From an uncultured Eubacteriales bacterium (GTDB taxonomy: Bacteria > Bacillota > Clostridia > Christensenellales > Borkfalkiaceae): a stretch of DNA of 41,608 bases. A program made the position numbers and the translations under genes. The notes beneath the pieces are model-generated. The model saw only the letters and a program-made list of their open reading frames with translations, was not told the DNA's origin and made no database searches. Location of the stretch: positions 1 through 41,608 of the forward strand of contig UQHL01000024.1 in assembly GCA_900540805.1 (NCBI GenBank), written 5' to 3'. Below, one piece after another: positions 16,175-23,472 of this stretch; the first letter of the stretch is position 1; the number at the start of each line of letters is the position of its first letter.

Positions 16175-16627
16175 ATGATTACAACGGGTTATGCCATTGC
16201 GATGGCGGGAATTGCGCTCTGCGTACTGCTTTGCGGTATCGGCTCCTGCGTGGGGCTTTATAAGACGGGCAGCGCGGCGGCGGGCGTTTTGGGCGAAAAT
16301 CCCAAAAAGTTCGGCAAAGTGATGGTGCTCGTGCTCCTTCCCGCAACGCAGGGTATTTACGGCTTTATCATCGGCATTATCGCGTCGGGCAAACTCGGCG
16401 GTGATTTTTCCACCGCGCAGGGCTGGGCGATTTTTGGCGCGGTTCTGCCCATGGCGATTTCCGGCCTCGTGTCGGGGTTCTTTCAGGGAAAATCGGCGGT
16501 TAATTGTATTTATGCGGTCGGCAAGCAGGATTCCCTGTCGGGTAAACTGATCGTCTATCCCGGTATGATCGAGTTCTATGCCATTCTCGGACTCATCATC
16601 TCCATCATGCTCGTCGGGAAATTTTAA
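16175..16627 (+). CDS. ntpK: V-type ATPase subunit K (rotor-ring proteolipid), Na+-type site
   Basis: A 150-residue fused double hairpin with four membrane helices. The ion-binding carboxylate is Glu133 (GMIEFYAIL), and only the second hairpin has one, as in Enterococcus hirae NtpK. The other Na+ ligands of NtpK (Leu61, Thr64, Gln65, Gln110, Glu139) align with Leu55, Thr58, Gln59, Gln104 and Glu133 here, and Tyr68 with Tyr62. This points to a sodium-pumping or sodium-driven enzyme. GGAGG precedes the ATG. Confidence 0.96.
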   Translation: MITTGYAIAMAGIALCVLLCGIGSCVGLYKTGSAAAGVLGENPKKFGKVMVLVLLPATQGIYGFIIGIIASGKLGGDFSTAQGWAIFGAVLPMAISGLVSGFFQGKSAVNCIYAVGKQDSLSGKLIVYPGMIEFYAILGLIISIMLVGKF

Positions 16628-16639
16628 GGAACGGAAGGT

Positions 16640-17215
16640 ATGAGCAAGGAAGCGATTGTGGAAAGAATCCTTTCCGACGCGGGAAACGAAGCGGACGCTA
16701 TCGTCAAAGACGCGGAGGAAAAGGCGGCGGCGGTCGTCGCCGCCGCTTCCGCGCGCGCGGAAAAGGGCAGGCGGGATTCCGAGGCCGAGGTGAGGGCAAA
16801 GACGGCAAGCATTTCCGAGCGGAGAGCGGCTGCCGCCCGTCTCGATTCGGCAAAGATACTCCTGTCCGAAAAGCGCCGCGTCATCGACGCGATTTATGCC
16901 GAAGCGCTCGGGCGGATGATTTCTTTAAGCGAGGAGGAATGTCTCGCGCTGACCGATCGGCTTTTGAAGGCTTACGCGGAGGAGGGCGACGAGATTTTTT
17001 TTGCCGCAAGTTATCTCTATATTCCCGCGGCGGCAAGGCTTCCCGTCGTGACGGAAAAAAAGCTGAAGATTTCCGCCGAAAAAGCGGCTGTGCGCGGCGG
17101 TTTCGTACTCCGCGGGACGGCCAGCGACAAGGACCTGTCTTACGAAACTTTGCTCGCGGCGGACCGCGACGAGCATCAGGCGGATATCGCCGCAGAGATT
17201 TTCAAGACAAGGTAA
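16640..17215 (+). CDS. ntpE: V-type ATPase subunit E (peripheral stalk)
   Basis: A 191-residue protein. Residues 1-90 are a long charged helix rich in Ala, Glu and Arg that pairs with subunit G. The C-terminal half (about 95-191) is the globular head that contacts the A/B ring. It has the typical end in which GGFVLRGTASDKDLSYETLL resembles the conserved GG-h-h-h segment of the family. The gene lies 12 bases after subunit K and 11 before subunit C. Confidence 0.92.
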   Translation: MSKEAIVERILSDAGNEADAIVKDAEEKAAAVVAAASARAEKGRRDSEAEVRAKTASISERRAAAARLDSAKILLSEKRRVIDAIYAEALGRMISLSEEECLALTDRLLKAYAEEGDEIFFAASYLYIPAAARLPVVTEKKLKISAEKAAVRGGFVLRGTASDKDLSYETLLAADRDEHQADIAAEIFKTR

Positions 17216-17226
17216 CGGAGTAAACT

Positions 17227-18195
17227 ATGGGCAAAGACGTTATATATACAAACGGCGTCATCGCCGCACGGGAAAAGTATCTGCTGAAGGAAAAGCTTTT
17301 GAGGCTGTGTGAAGGAAAGGCTGAGGACGCCTTCCGTATCCTTCTGGAGAGCGGCTACGGCAGCGGTGCGGAAGCGGAGGGCGCGTACGATTACGAGGCG
17401 CTGATCGGGGCGGAGGAAAGAGCTTTGGACGACTTTATCCGCGAATACGCGCCCTCGGAAGCGGAAGCGGCGTATCTGCTCGCCCCGCGCGATTTTCATA
17501 ACGCCAAAGCCCTGTTAAAGGCCGAGTATCTCCATGCGGACGCGGAAAAAATGCTCGCGCCAGAGGGACGGATTTCCGTCTCGGAGCTGCAGCTCCGCAT
17601 CAAAAACGGGGAGTTTTCCGCGCTCGGAAAGGAACTCGGAGACGCCGTCAAAGAGGCGGCGGGGCTGCTGTCCGCGGAAGGGGCTTCGGGCGCGGAGGTG
17701 GGCGTCGCGTTTGAAAAGGCGGCGTTCGCGTACCTCTTTGAAGTCTGTAAAAAGAACCCCGTTTTGAAAAAGCTTCTTTCGGCGCGGGCGGATATGTCCA
17801 ATATCCTCACCGCGTTCCGTTCGGACGACGAAAGCAACGCGAAAAAGGCGTACGTGACGGGCGGGAGATTGACGGAAAAGCAGTTGGAAAAGTTGTTTGA
17901 CGCCGACCTTGAAAGGGCGGCGCACGCTTTGGATAAAACGCCCTACGCGACGTTTTGCGAGATATGCGCCCAAGCGAAACAGGCGGGACGGCCGCTGACG
18001 GAGGCGGAAAAGCTGCGCGACTCCTACGAGACGGATTTTTTTGCGGAAAGAAAATACGAGCTGGAAAAAAATCAGCCTTTTTTATATTACGTATTCCGCC
18101 GTCGGGCGGAGAGCGAAAACGTGAGGATAATTTTCGTCTGCCTGCTGGCGGGCATGCGGGAATCGGAGATCAAAAAGCGGCTTCGGGCGCTTTGA
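17227..18195 (+). CDS. ntpC: V-type ATPase subunit C (rotor coupling, subunit d)
   Basis: A 322-residue helical protein that sits as a funnel on the proteolipid ring and receives the central stalk (D-F). Family features are YTNGVIAAREKYLL at the start, DFHNAKALLKAEYLH near residue 97, and the C-terminal ESENVRIIFVCLLAGM, which matches the conserved E-x-x-N-hR-hI end of the family. Length is in the usual range of 320-350. GGAG lies before the ATG. Confidence 0.93.
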   Translation: MGKDVIYTNGVIAAREKYLLKEKLLRLCEGKAEDAFRILLESGYGSGAEAEGAYDYEALIGAEERALDDFIREYAPSEAEAAYLLAPRDFHNAKALLKAEYLHADAEKMLAPEGRISVSELQLRIKNGEFSALGKELGDAVKEAAGLLSAEGASGAEVGVAFEKAAFAYLFEVCKKNPVLKKLLSARADMSNILTAFRSDDESNAKKAYVTGGRLTEKQLEKLFDADLERAAHALDKTPYATFCEICAQAKQAGRPLTEAEKLRDSYETDFFAERKYELEKNQPFLYYVFRRRAESENVRIIFVCLLAGMRESEIKKRLRAL

Positions 18196-18205
18196 AGGAG
18201 GCGGC

Positions 18206-18526
18206 ATGACGGGAAAGATGGCGATTGTCGGAGACGGCGACAGCATTATGGTATTCAAGGCGGCGGGCGTGGCGACGTTTCCCGCCGAAAACGAGAAAAA
18301 GGCGCGCGATACCCTGCGCAGGATTGCGAAGGAGTATCAGATTATCTTCCTCACCGAAGAGCTTGCAAGGCCCCTTAGCGAGTTTTTGAAGAGATTCGAC
18401 GAGGAACCCTATCCCGTCGTTTTGAGCATTCCCTCCAAAAACGGCAGTTCGGGACACGGCGAGGAGCTTTTGAAAAGCGCGATGGAAAGGGCGCTCGGCG
18501 TGGATATTTTGTTTAACAGAGAGTAA
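18206..18526 (+). CDS. ntpG: V-type ATPase subunit F (central stalk)
   Basis: A 106-residue Rossmann-like protein that binds the D subunit in the central stalk and affects ATP hydrolysis rate. It has the N-terminal KMAIVGDGDSIMVFKAAGV, the helix around EYQIIFLTEELA, and the C-terminal AMERALGVDI. It is called NtpG in Enterococcus and subunit F in the general scheme. A GGAGG site is 5 bases before the ATG. Confidence 0.93.
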   Translation: MTGKMAIVGDGDSIMVFKAAGVATFPAENEKKARDTLRRIAKEYQIIFLTEELARPLSEFLKRFDEEPYPVVLSIPSKNGSSGHGEELLKSAMERALGVDILFNRE

Positions 18527-18541
18527 GAGAGGACACGACAC

Positions 18542-20308
18542 ATGGCAGGTAAGACAGTAAAAATTTCCGGACCGCTGATTATAGCCGAAAACATGGCGGA
18601 CGCGAAAATGTACGACGTCGTCCGGGTTTCGGAAAAGGGACTCATCGGCGAGATCATCGAGCTTCGCGGCGACAAGGCGTCCATTCAGGTCTATGAGGAA
18701 ACTTCGGGCCTGGGGCCGGGCGAGGAAGTGTATTCCACGGGGGAGCCGCTTTCCGCGGAGCTTGCCCCCGGGCTGATTACGGGTATTTTCGACGGGATAC
18801 AGCGGCCTTTGACCGCGCTCTATTTCAAATACGGCGACCGCATTTCCAGGGGCGTTTCCGTCAATAACCTCGACCGCGAAAAGAAATGGCACTTTATCCC
18901 CAAAGTCAAGGCGGGCGATACGGTTTCCGAAGGGGACGTTTTGGGCGTCGTCTGGGAGACCGAAATCGTCGAGCACAGGATTATGGTCCCCAACGGCATG
19001 AAGGGAAAAATCGTTTCCGCAAAAGAGGGCGACTACACGATCGAGGAGACCGTGGCGGTGCTCGAGACGGAAAAGGGGGATATGCCCGTCTGCATGCTGC
19101 GCAAATGGCCGGTGAGAAAGGGGCGGCCTTATCGCGAAAAAATGTCTCCCTCCAAGCCCATGGTGACGGGACAGCGGGTAATCGACACGCTGTTCCCCAT
19201 CGCAAAGGGCGGCGTTGCGGCGGTGCCCGGACCGTTCGGTAGCGGAAAGACGGTGGTGCAGCACCAGCTGGCGAAATGGGCTGACGCGGACATTATCGTC
19301 TATGTGGGCTGCGGCGAGCGCGGCAACGAGATGACGGACGTTTTGAACGAATTTCCCGAGCTTAAGGACCCCAAGACGGGCGAGCCTTTGATGAAGCGCA
19401 CGGTGCTGATCGCCAATACCTCGGATATGCCCGTGGCGGCGCGCGAGGCGTCTATTTATACGGGCATTACGATTGCGGAATATTTCCGCGATATGGGCTA
19501 TAACGTGGCGATTATGGCGGACTCCACCTCCCGTTGGGCGGAGGCGTTGCGCGAAATGAGCGGCCGTCTCGAGGAAATGCCCGGCGACGAGGGCTATCCC
19601 GCCTATCTATCCAGCCGCCTGGCGGAATTTTACGAGCGCGCGGGTATCGTCAAGCTGCTGGGCGCGGGGGACAGGAGGGGTTCCGTCAGCGCGATCGGCG
19701 CGGTTTCCCCGCCGGGCGGAGATTTGAGCGAACCCGTTTCGCAGGCTACCTTGCGCATCGTCAAGGTATTTTGGGGGCTGAGCGCGTCGCTCGCCTATAA
19801 GCGGCATTTCCCCGCGATCGACTGGCTGATCAGCTATTCGCTTTACGCGGACAGAATGAAGGAATGGTACGACGAAAACGTGGGCCGTGATTTCTTCAGA
19901 TATCGCCAGTTTGTCATGACGATTTTGCAGGAGGAAGCGGCTCTGGACGAAATCGTGCGGCTCGTCGGCATGGACGCCCTCTCCTCGAAGGACAGACTGA
20001 CCATGGAGACGGCGAAGATTATCCGCGAGGACTACCTGCATCAGAACGCTTTCCACGAGGTGGATACCTATACCTCCATGAACAAGCAGTTTTTGATGCT
20101 GAAGCTCATTTACGAATTCAACCGCCTCGCGGGAGAGGCGATTGCGAATTACGCCGATCTCGACGATATTCTGGCCTGCTCGTGCAAGGAAATGATCGGG
20201 CGGGCGAAGTATATCCCCGAGGAAAATATGTCCGCGTTCGACGAGATATTCAAAACCATGAACGGCGAGCTGAAGGCGCTTGCGCAGGGAGGCAACGACG
20301 ATGTTTAA
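18542..20308 (+). CDS. ntpA: V-type ATPase catalytic subunit A
   Basis: Catalytic subunit of 588 residues. Walker A is GPFGSGKT at 230-237. The arginine-rich GERGNEM follows, as does the Walker B region with VAIMADSTSRWAEALREMSGRLEEMPGDEGYPAYL. The non-homologous insert typical of A subunits (about 110-190, with GVVWET and IMVPNGMKGKI) is present, which separates it from F-type beta subunits. The ATG follows a GAGG site. The last 8 bases overlap the B subunit gene. Confidence 0.97.
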   Translation: MAGKTVKISGPLIIAENMADAKMYDVVRVSEKGLIGEIIELRGDKASIQVYEETSGLGPGEEVYSTGEPLSAELAPGLITGIFDGIQRPLTALYFKYGDRISRGVSVNNLDREKKWHFIPKVKAGDTVSEGDVLGVVWETEIVEHRIMVPNGMKGKIVSAKEGDYTIEETVAVLETEKGDMPVCMLRKWPVRKGRPYREKMSPSKPMVTGQRVIDTLFPIAKGGVAAVPGPFGSGKTVVQHQLAKWADADIIVYVGCGERGNEMTDVLNEFPELKDPKTGEPLMKRTVLIANTSDMPVAAREASIYTGITIAEYFRDMGYNVAIMADSTSRWAEALREMSGRLEEMPGDEGYPAYLSSRLAEFYERAGIVKLLGAGDRRGSVSAIGAVSPPGGDLSEPVSQATLRIVKVFWGLSASLAYKRHFPAIDWLISYSLYADRMKEWYDENVGRDFFRYRQFVMTILQEEAALDEIVRLVGMDALSSKDRLTMETAKIIREDYLHQNAFHEVDTYTSMNKQFLMLKLIYEFNRLAGEAIANYADLDDILACSCKEMIGRAKYIPEENMSAFDEIFKTMNGELKALAQGGNDDV

Positions 20309-21695
20309 GGAATATAAGACGATCCGCGAAGTGGTCGGCCCCCTGATGCTGGTAGAAGGCGTCGAGGGCGTCAAGTATAACGAGCTGGTGGATATCGTCA
20401 ACTCAAACGGCGAGATCCGCCGCGGCAAGGTGCTGGAAATCAACCGCGACAAAGCGGTGGTGCAGCTGTTTGAAAACTCGCAGGGGCTTCAGATTTCGGG
20501 CTCGAAGGCGAGATTTCTGGGGCACAGCCAGGAGCTGGCGGTGTCGCAGGATATGCTGGGCAGGGTGTTCGACGGCATGGGCAATCCCCGCGACGGCGGC
20601 GCGCCCGTCATTCCCGAAAAGAAAATGGACATCAACGGCGAGCCGATCAATCCCGCCGCCCGCGATTATCCCAACGAGTTTATTCAGACGGGCATTTCCG
20701 CGATAGACGGACTCAATACGCTGGTCCGCGGACAAAAACTGCCCGTGTTTTCCATGAGCGGCCTGCCGCACGCGGAACTTGCGGCGCAGATCGCCCGCCA
20801 GGCGAAGGTGAGGAGCGGCGACTGCAAATTCGCCGTCGTATTCGCCGCCATCGGCATTACCTTCGAGGAAGCGCAGTTCTTCGTGGACGATTTCAAAAAG
20901 ACGGGCGCCATCGAGAGGACGGTGCTGTTTACTAACCTCGCCGACGACCCCGCCGTAGAGCGTATCGCCACGCCGCGCATGGCGCTGACCTGCGCGGAAT
21001 ATCTGGCGTTTGAGTGCGGTATGCACGTGCTCGTCATCATGACGGACATCACCAACTACGCGGAAGCGCTGCGCGAGGTGTCGGCGGCGCGCCGCGAGGT
21101 GCCCGGCCGCCGCGGCTATCCCGGCTATCTCTATACCGACCTCGCTTCGCTGTACGAGCGCGCGGGACGTATCCGCGGCCGCGAGGGATCGATCACGCAG
21201 ATACCCATTCTCACCATGCCCGAGGACGATAAGACGCACCCCATACCCGACCTTACGGGGTATATCACGGAAGGACAGATTATCCTGTCGCGCGACCTCT
21301 ATAAAAAGGGCGTCAATCCGCCCGTGGACGTCCTGCCCTCCCTCTCCCGTCTCAAGGACAAGGGGATCGGCCGCGGCAAGACGCGGGAGGATCATGCGGA
21401 CACCATGAATCAGCTGTTTGCCGCGTACGCGCGGGGCAAGGAATGCAAGGAGCTTTCCGCAATTTTGGGCGAGGCGGCGCTGTCGGATACCGATAAGCTG
21501 TACGCGCGGTTCGCCGAGGAATTTGAAAAGGAATACGTCAATCAGGGTTTCGAGGCGGACAGAACGATCGAGGAAACGCTCGATTTGGGCTGGAAGCTGC
21601 TTAAAATTCTGCCCAGAAGCGAATTGAAGCGTATCCGCTCCGAATATATCGAAAAATATATGACCGCAGAGGACGGAGACGATGGCGAGGCTTAA
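20301..21695 (+). CDS. ntpB: V-type ATPase regulatory subunit B
   Basis: A 464-residue non-catalytic nucleotide-site subunit that alternates with A in the hexamer. It lacks a GxxGxGK loop (FSMSGLPHAELAAQIARQ stands there), as expected. It keeps FEEAQFFVDDF, ITNYAEALREVSAARREVPGRRGYPGYLYTDL and YERAGR. The ATG at 20301 is chosen over an upstream in-frame start at 20280 because GGGAGG lies 9 bases before it and the protein then begins in MFKEYKTIREVVGPLM, the family start. It overlaps subunit D by 14 bases. Confidence 0.97.
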   Translation: MFKEYKTIREVVGPLMLVEGVEGVKYNELVDIVNSNGEIRRGKVLEINRDKAVVQLFENSQGLQISGSKARFLGHSQELAVSQDMLGRVFDGMGNPRDGGAPVIPEKKMDINGEPINPAARDYPNEFIQTGISAIDGLNTLVRGQKLPVFSMSGLPHAELAAQIARQAKVRSGDCKFAVVFAAIGITFEEAQFFVDDFKKTGAIERTVLFTNLADDPAVERIATPRMALTCAEYLAFECGMHVLVIMTDITNYAEALREVSAARREVPGRRGYPGYLYTDLASLYERAGRIRGREGSITQIPILTMPEDDKTHPIPDLTGYITEGQIILSRDLYKKGVNPPVDVLPSLSRLKDKGIGRGKTREDHADTMNQLFAAYARGKECKELSAILGEAALSDTDKLYARFAEEFEKEYVNQGFEADRTIEETLDLGWKLLKILPRSELKRIRSEYIEKYMTAEDGDDGEA

Positions 21696-22302
21696 CGTAA
21701 ATCCCACCCGCATGGAGCTGAAAAAGCTGAAGGCGCGCTTGTCCACCGCCGTCAGGGGACATAAGCTCCTCAAGGACAAATCGGACGAGATGGTGCGCCG
21801 CTTCACGGTGATCATCAGAGAGGACAAACGGCTTCGGGAGGAGGTGGAGCAGGAGCTTTCCCTCACGCTGAAGCAGTTTTCCGTCGCCCGTTCGGTGACG
21901 CCCGCCTATCGCGCGGAGACGGCTTTTTCCATGCCCTCTATGGCCGTAAACGTGGAGTGCGGGACGGAAAGCATCATGGGCGTGGAGGTGCCGAAGGTGG
22001 GGCTCGTCAAGGAAAAACGTTCGGACGGACTGCCTTACGCCTACGTGGAAATCACCAGCGAAGCGGATTATTCCGTGGGAATGGTGTCCGCGCTGCTTCC
22101 GAAAATGGTGTTGCTGGCGCAGACGGAAAAGGCGGTGCGCATGCTGGCCGACGAGATCGAGCGCAACAAACGCCGCGTCAACGCTTTGGAATACGTCATG
22201 ATTCCGCAACTGGAAGAAACGATTAAGTATATCAAGGACAAACTCGACGAAAACGAGCGAGCCGCAGTGGTGCGGTTGATGAAAGTGAAGAGCAAGGCTT
22301 AA
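21682..22302 (+). CDS. ntpD: V-type ATPase subunit D (central stalk shaft)
   Basis: A 206-residue coiled-coil shaft subunit that turns inside the A3B3 ring. The family signature is clear: NVNPTRMELKKLKARLSTAVRGHKLLKDKSDEM at the start and the antiparallel C-terminal helix ERNKRRVNALEYVMIPQLEETIKYIKDKLDE. It is the last gene of the operon and is followed by a strong terminator. Confidence 0.96.
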   Translation: MARLNVNPTRMELKKLKARLSTAVRGHKLLKDKSDEMVRRFTVIIREDKRLREEVEQELSLTLKQFSVARSVTPAYRAETAFSMPSMAVNVECGTESIMGVEVPKVGLVKEKRSDGLPYAYVEITSEADYSVGMVSALLPKMVLLAQTEKAVRMLADEIERNKRRVNALEYVMIPQLEETIKYIKDKLDENERAAVVRLMKVKSKA

Positions 22303-22318
22303 ACGAAAAAATGAAAAA

Positions 22319-22350
22319 ACGGAATTCCGCAGGAAGCGGAGTTCCGTTTT
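22319..22350 (+). terminator. Bidirectional terminator between the ATPase operon and the amidase gene
   Basis: A 12-bp stem (22319-22330 with 22336-22347, one G:U pair), loop AGGAA, with TTTT on the plus side. On the minus side A-runs at 22305-22318 read as T-runs, so it can end both converging transcripts. Confidence 0.9.
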
Positions 22351-22365
22351 CGGTTATAGGAGAAG

Positions 22366-22851
22366 TCAGCCGCGTCGGACGCCGAGAATATGTATGCCCC
22401 GTACCCGCTGATAGGAATAGGAGGACAACGGACGGTTGTAGGCGTCGAACGTATGGGCTGCCACGAGGATTTTTCCGCGAGAAAAGCCGCACACGAAGGG
22501 CGTGTGATAAAAGTCGCCCGTCTCGCTGCCCAGCTGGACAAAATCGCCTATTTCCAGCTCGTCGAGCGGCGCTTCTTCGCCGAAAGGCCCCGTGCCCTCG
22601 TTTTCCGTCAGAAAACGGAAAAAATATTCGACGCCCGTCCAGGAGGCGGTTCGGTCGTTGGCCGTCTTATAAAACCAGCCCGTGACGGGGGTAAAGTTCA
22701 TGACCCCGCTGCCCGCGTACAGGCATTGGGAAGCATAATTGGTACAGTCTCCGCCCAATTTATCGAAATTGTAATAAGCGGGATTGCGTCCGAACGCCCA
22801 TTTTTTTGCATAGGCCGCCGCGGCGGCTCGATTATAGATAAGAGTTGCCAT
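22366..22851 (-). CDS. Amidase_6-domain protein (putative Cys-His amidase)
   Basis: A 161-residue protein that is nearly all one putative amidase domain. Landmarks are YNRAAAAAYAKKWAFGRNP at the N-terminus, GGDCTNYASQCLYAG with the likely nucleophile Cys36, GWFY, SWTGV, and His116 in DFYHT. Relatives are often secreted wall amidases, but this copy has no signal peptide or anchor. The ATG at 22851 is preferred because the domain starts there; the frame stays open upstream without homologous-looking sequence. No spaced ribosome site is present. CATATACT ends 6 bases before the ATG and may be its -10 region. Confidence 0.8.
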   Translation of the reverse strand: MATLIYNRAAAAAYAKKWAFGRNPAYYNFDKLGGDCTNYASQCLYAGSGVMNFTPVTGWFYKTANDRTASWTGVEYFFRFLTENEGTGPFGEEAPLDELEIGDFVQLGSETGDFYHTPFVCGFSRGKILVAAHTFDAYNRPLSSYSYQRVRGIHILGVRRG

Positions 22852-22965
22852 ACCTTCAGTATATGACCGCACGGAAAAATGCGCGCCTCGGGACGAGCAA
22901 AATAAGTCGCTTTTGTGATAAATGAGTTGTTTTGACGAAATTTGGTTTTTGCGGCGAAAATTCCG

Positions 22966-22994
22966 TTGACTTGTATGAATCAATCGAATATAAT
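22966..22994 (+). promoter_or_regulatory. Promoter of the MarR-ABC exporter operon
   Basis: TTGACT (22966-22971), 17 bp, TATAAT (22989-22994). It overlaps an upstream extension of the marR frame and so argues for a start at 23031. A second TATAAT at 23022-23027 is too close to the ATG to matter unless the transcript is leaderless. Confidence 0.88.
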
Positions 22995-23014
22995 TATCTC
23001 ACACTAAAAGATAA
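22994..23014 (+). promoter_or_regulatory. Inverted repeat, candidate MarR operator
   Basis: TTATCT (22994-22999) and AGATAA (23009-23014) form a 6-bp inverted repeat with a 9-bp spacer, starting at the last base of the -10 and covering the expected transcription start. A dimeric repressor bound here would block the promoter. Confidence 0.6.
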
Positions 23015-23030
23015 ATTCGGGTATAATGAT

Positions 23031-23444
23031 ATGATAAGCGATTCGCAGGTAAACGAGCTGTTTATTTTGCTGGGTAAAATAATACATCGCAACTTCCGAA
23101 GGCGGGAGGCGGGCGTGACGGTGGGCGAAGGCGCTCTCCTCGCCTGTCTGATCGACAAAGGGAGCCTTACGGTGGGCGAGCTGTGTGAAATTGCGGGGTT
23201 CGGGTCGGGAAGGATAGCGAATCTTCTCAAGGCAACCGAGGCGAAGGGATACGTCGTGCGGCGCCGCGACGAGGAGGACGGCAGAAAGGTATGGGTGACG
23301 ATCACGGACGCGGGCCGAGAAGAAGGCGTACGCCGAAAAGAGGAGATCGTTTCGCGGTGTAAGGAAGTGCTGGAGCGTTTGGGCGAGGAAGATACGGAAA
23401 ACATTCTGCGTATCCTGCGCAAGCTGATCGATTTCGGACTGTAA
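23031..23444 (+). CDS. MarR-family transcriptional regulator
   Basis: A 137-residue winged-helix protein of normal MarR length. The helix-turn-helix is LTVGELCEIAGFGSGRIANLLKATEAKGYV, and the wing is RRRDEEDGRKVWVTITDAG with the usual R-x-x-D-x-R pattern. It probably represses its own promoter and the exporter genes that follow 28 bases later, a common pairing for drug or metabolite export. An in-frame ATG at 22932 is rejected since the promoter lies downstream of it. The ribosome site at 23031 is weak. Confidence 0.88.
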   Translation: MISDSQVNELFILLGKIIHRNFRRREAGVTVGEGALLACLIDKGSLTVGELCEIAGFGSGRIANLLKATEAKGYVVRRRDEEDGRKVWVTITDAGREEGVRRKEEIVSRCKEVLERLGEEDTENILRILRKLIDFGL

Positions 23445-23472
23445 AAGGCAAACTTTAAGAACGGAGGAAGCA

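Noticed and set aside
22932..23030. Upstream start for the MarR gene
   Set aside because: The promoter and operator lie inside this stretch, so it would not be in the mRNA.
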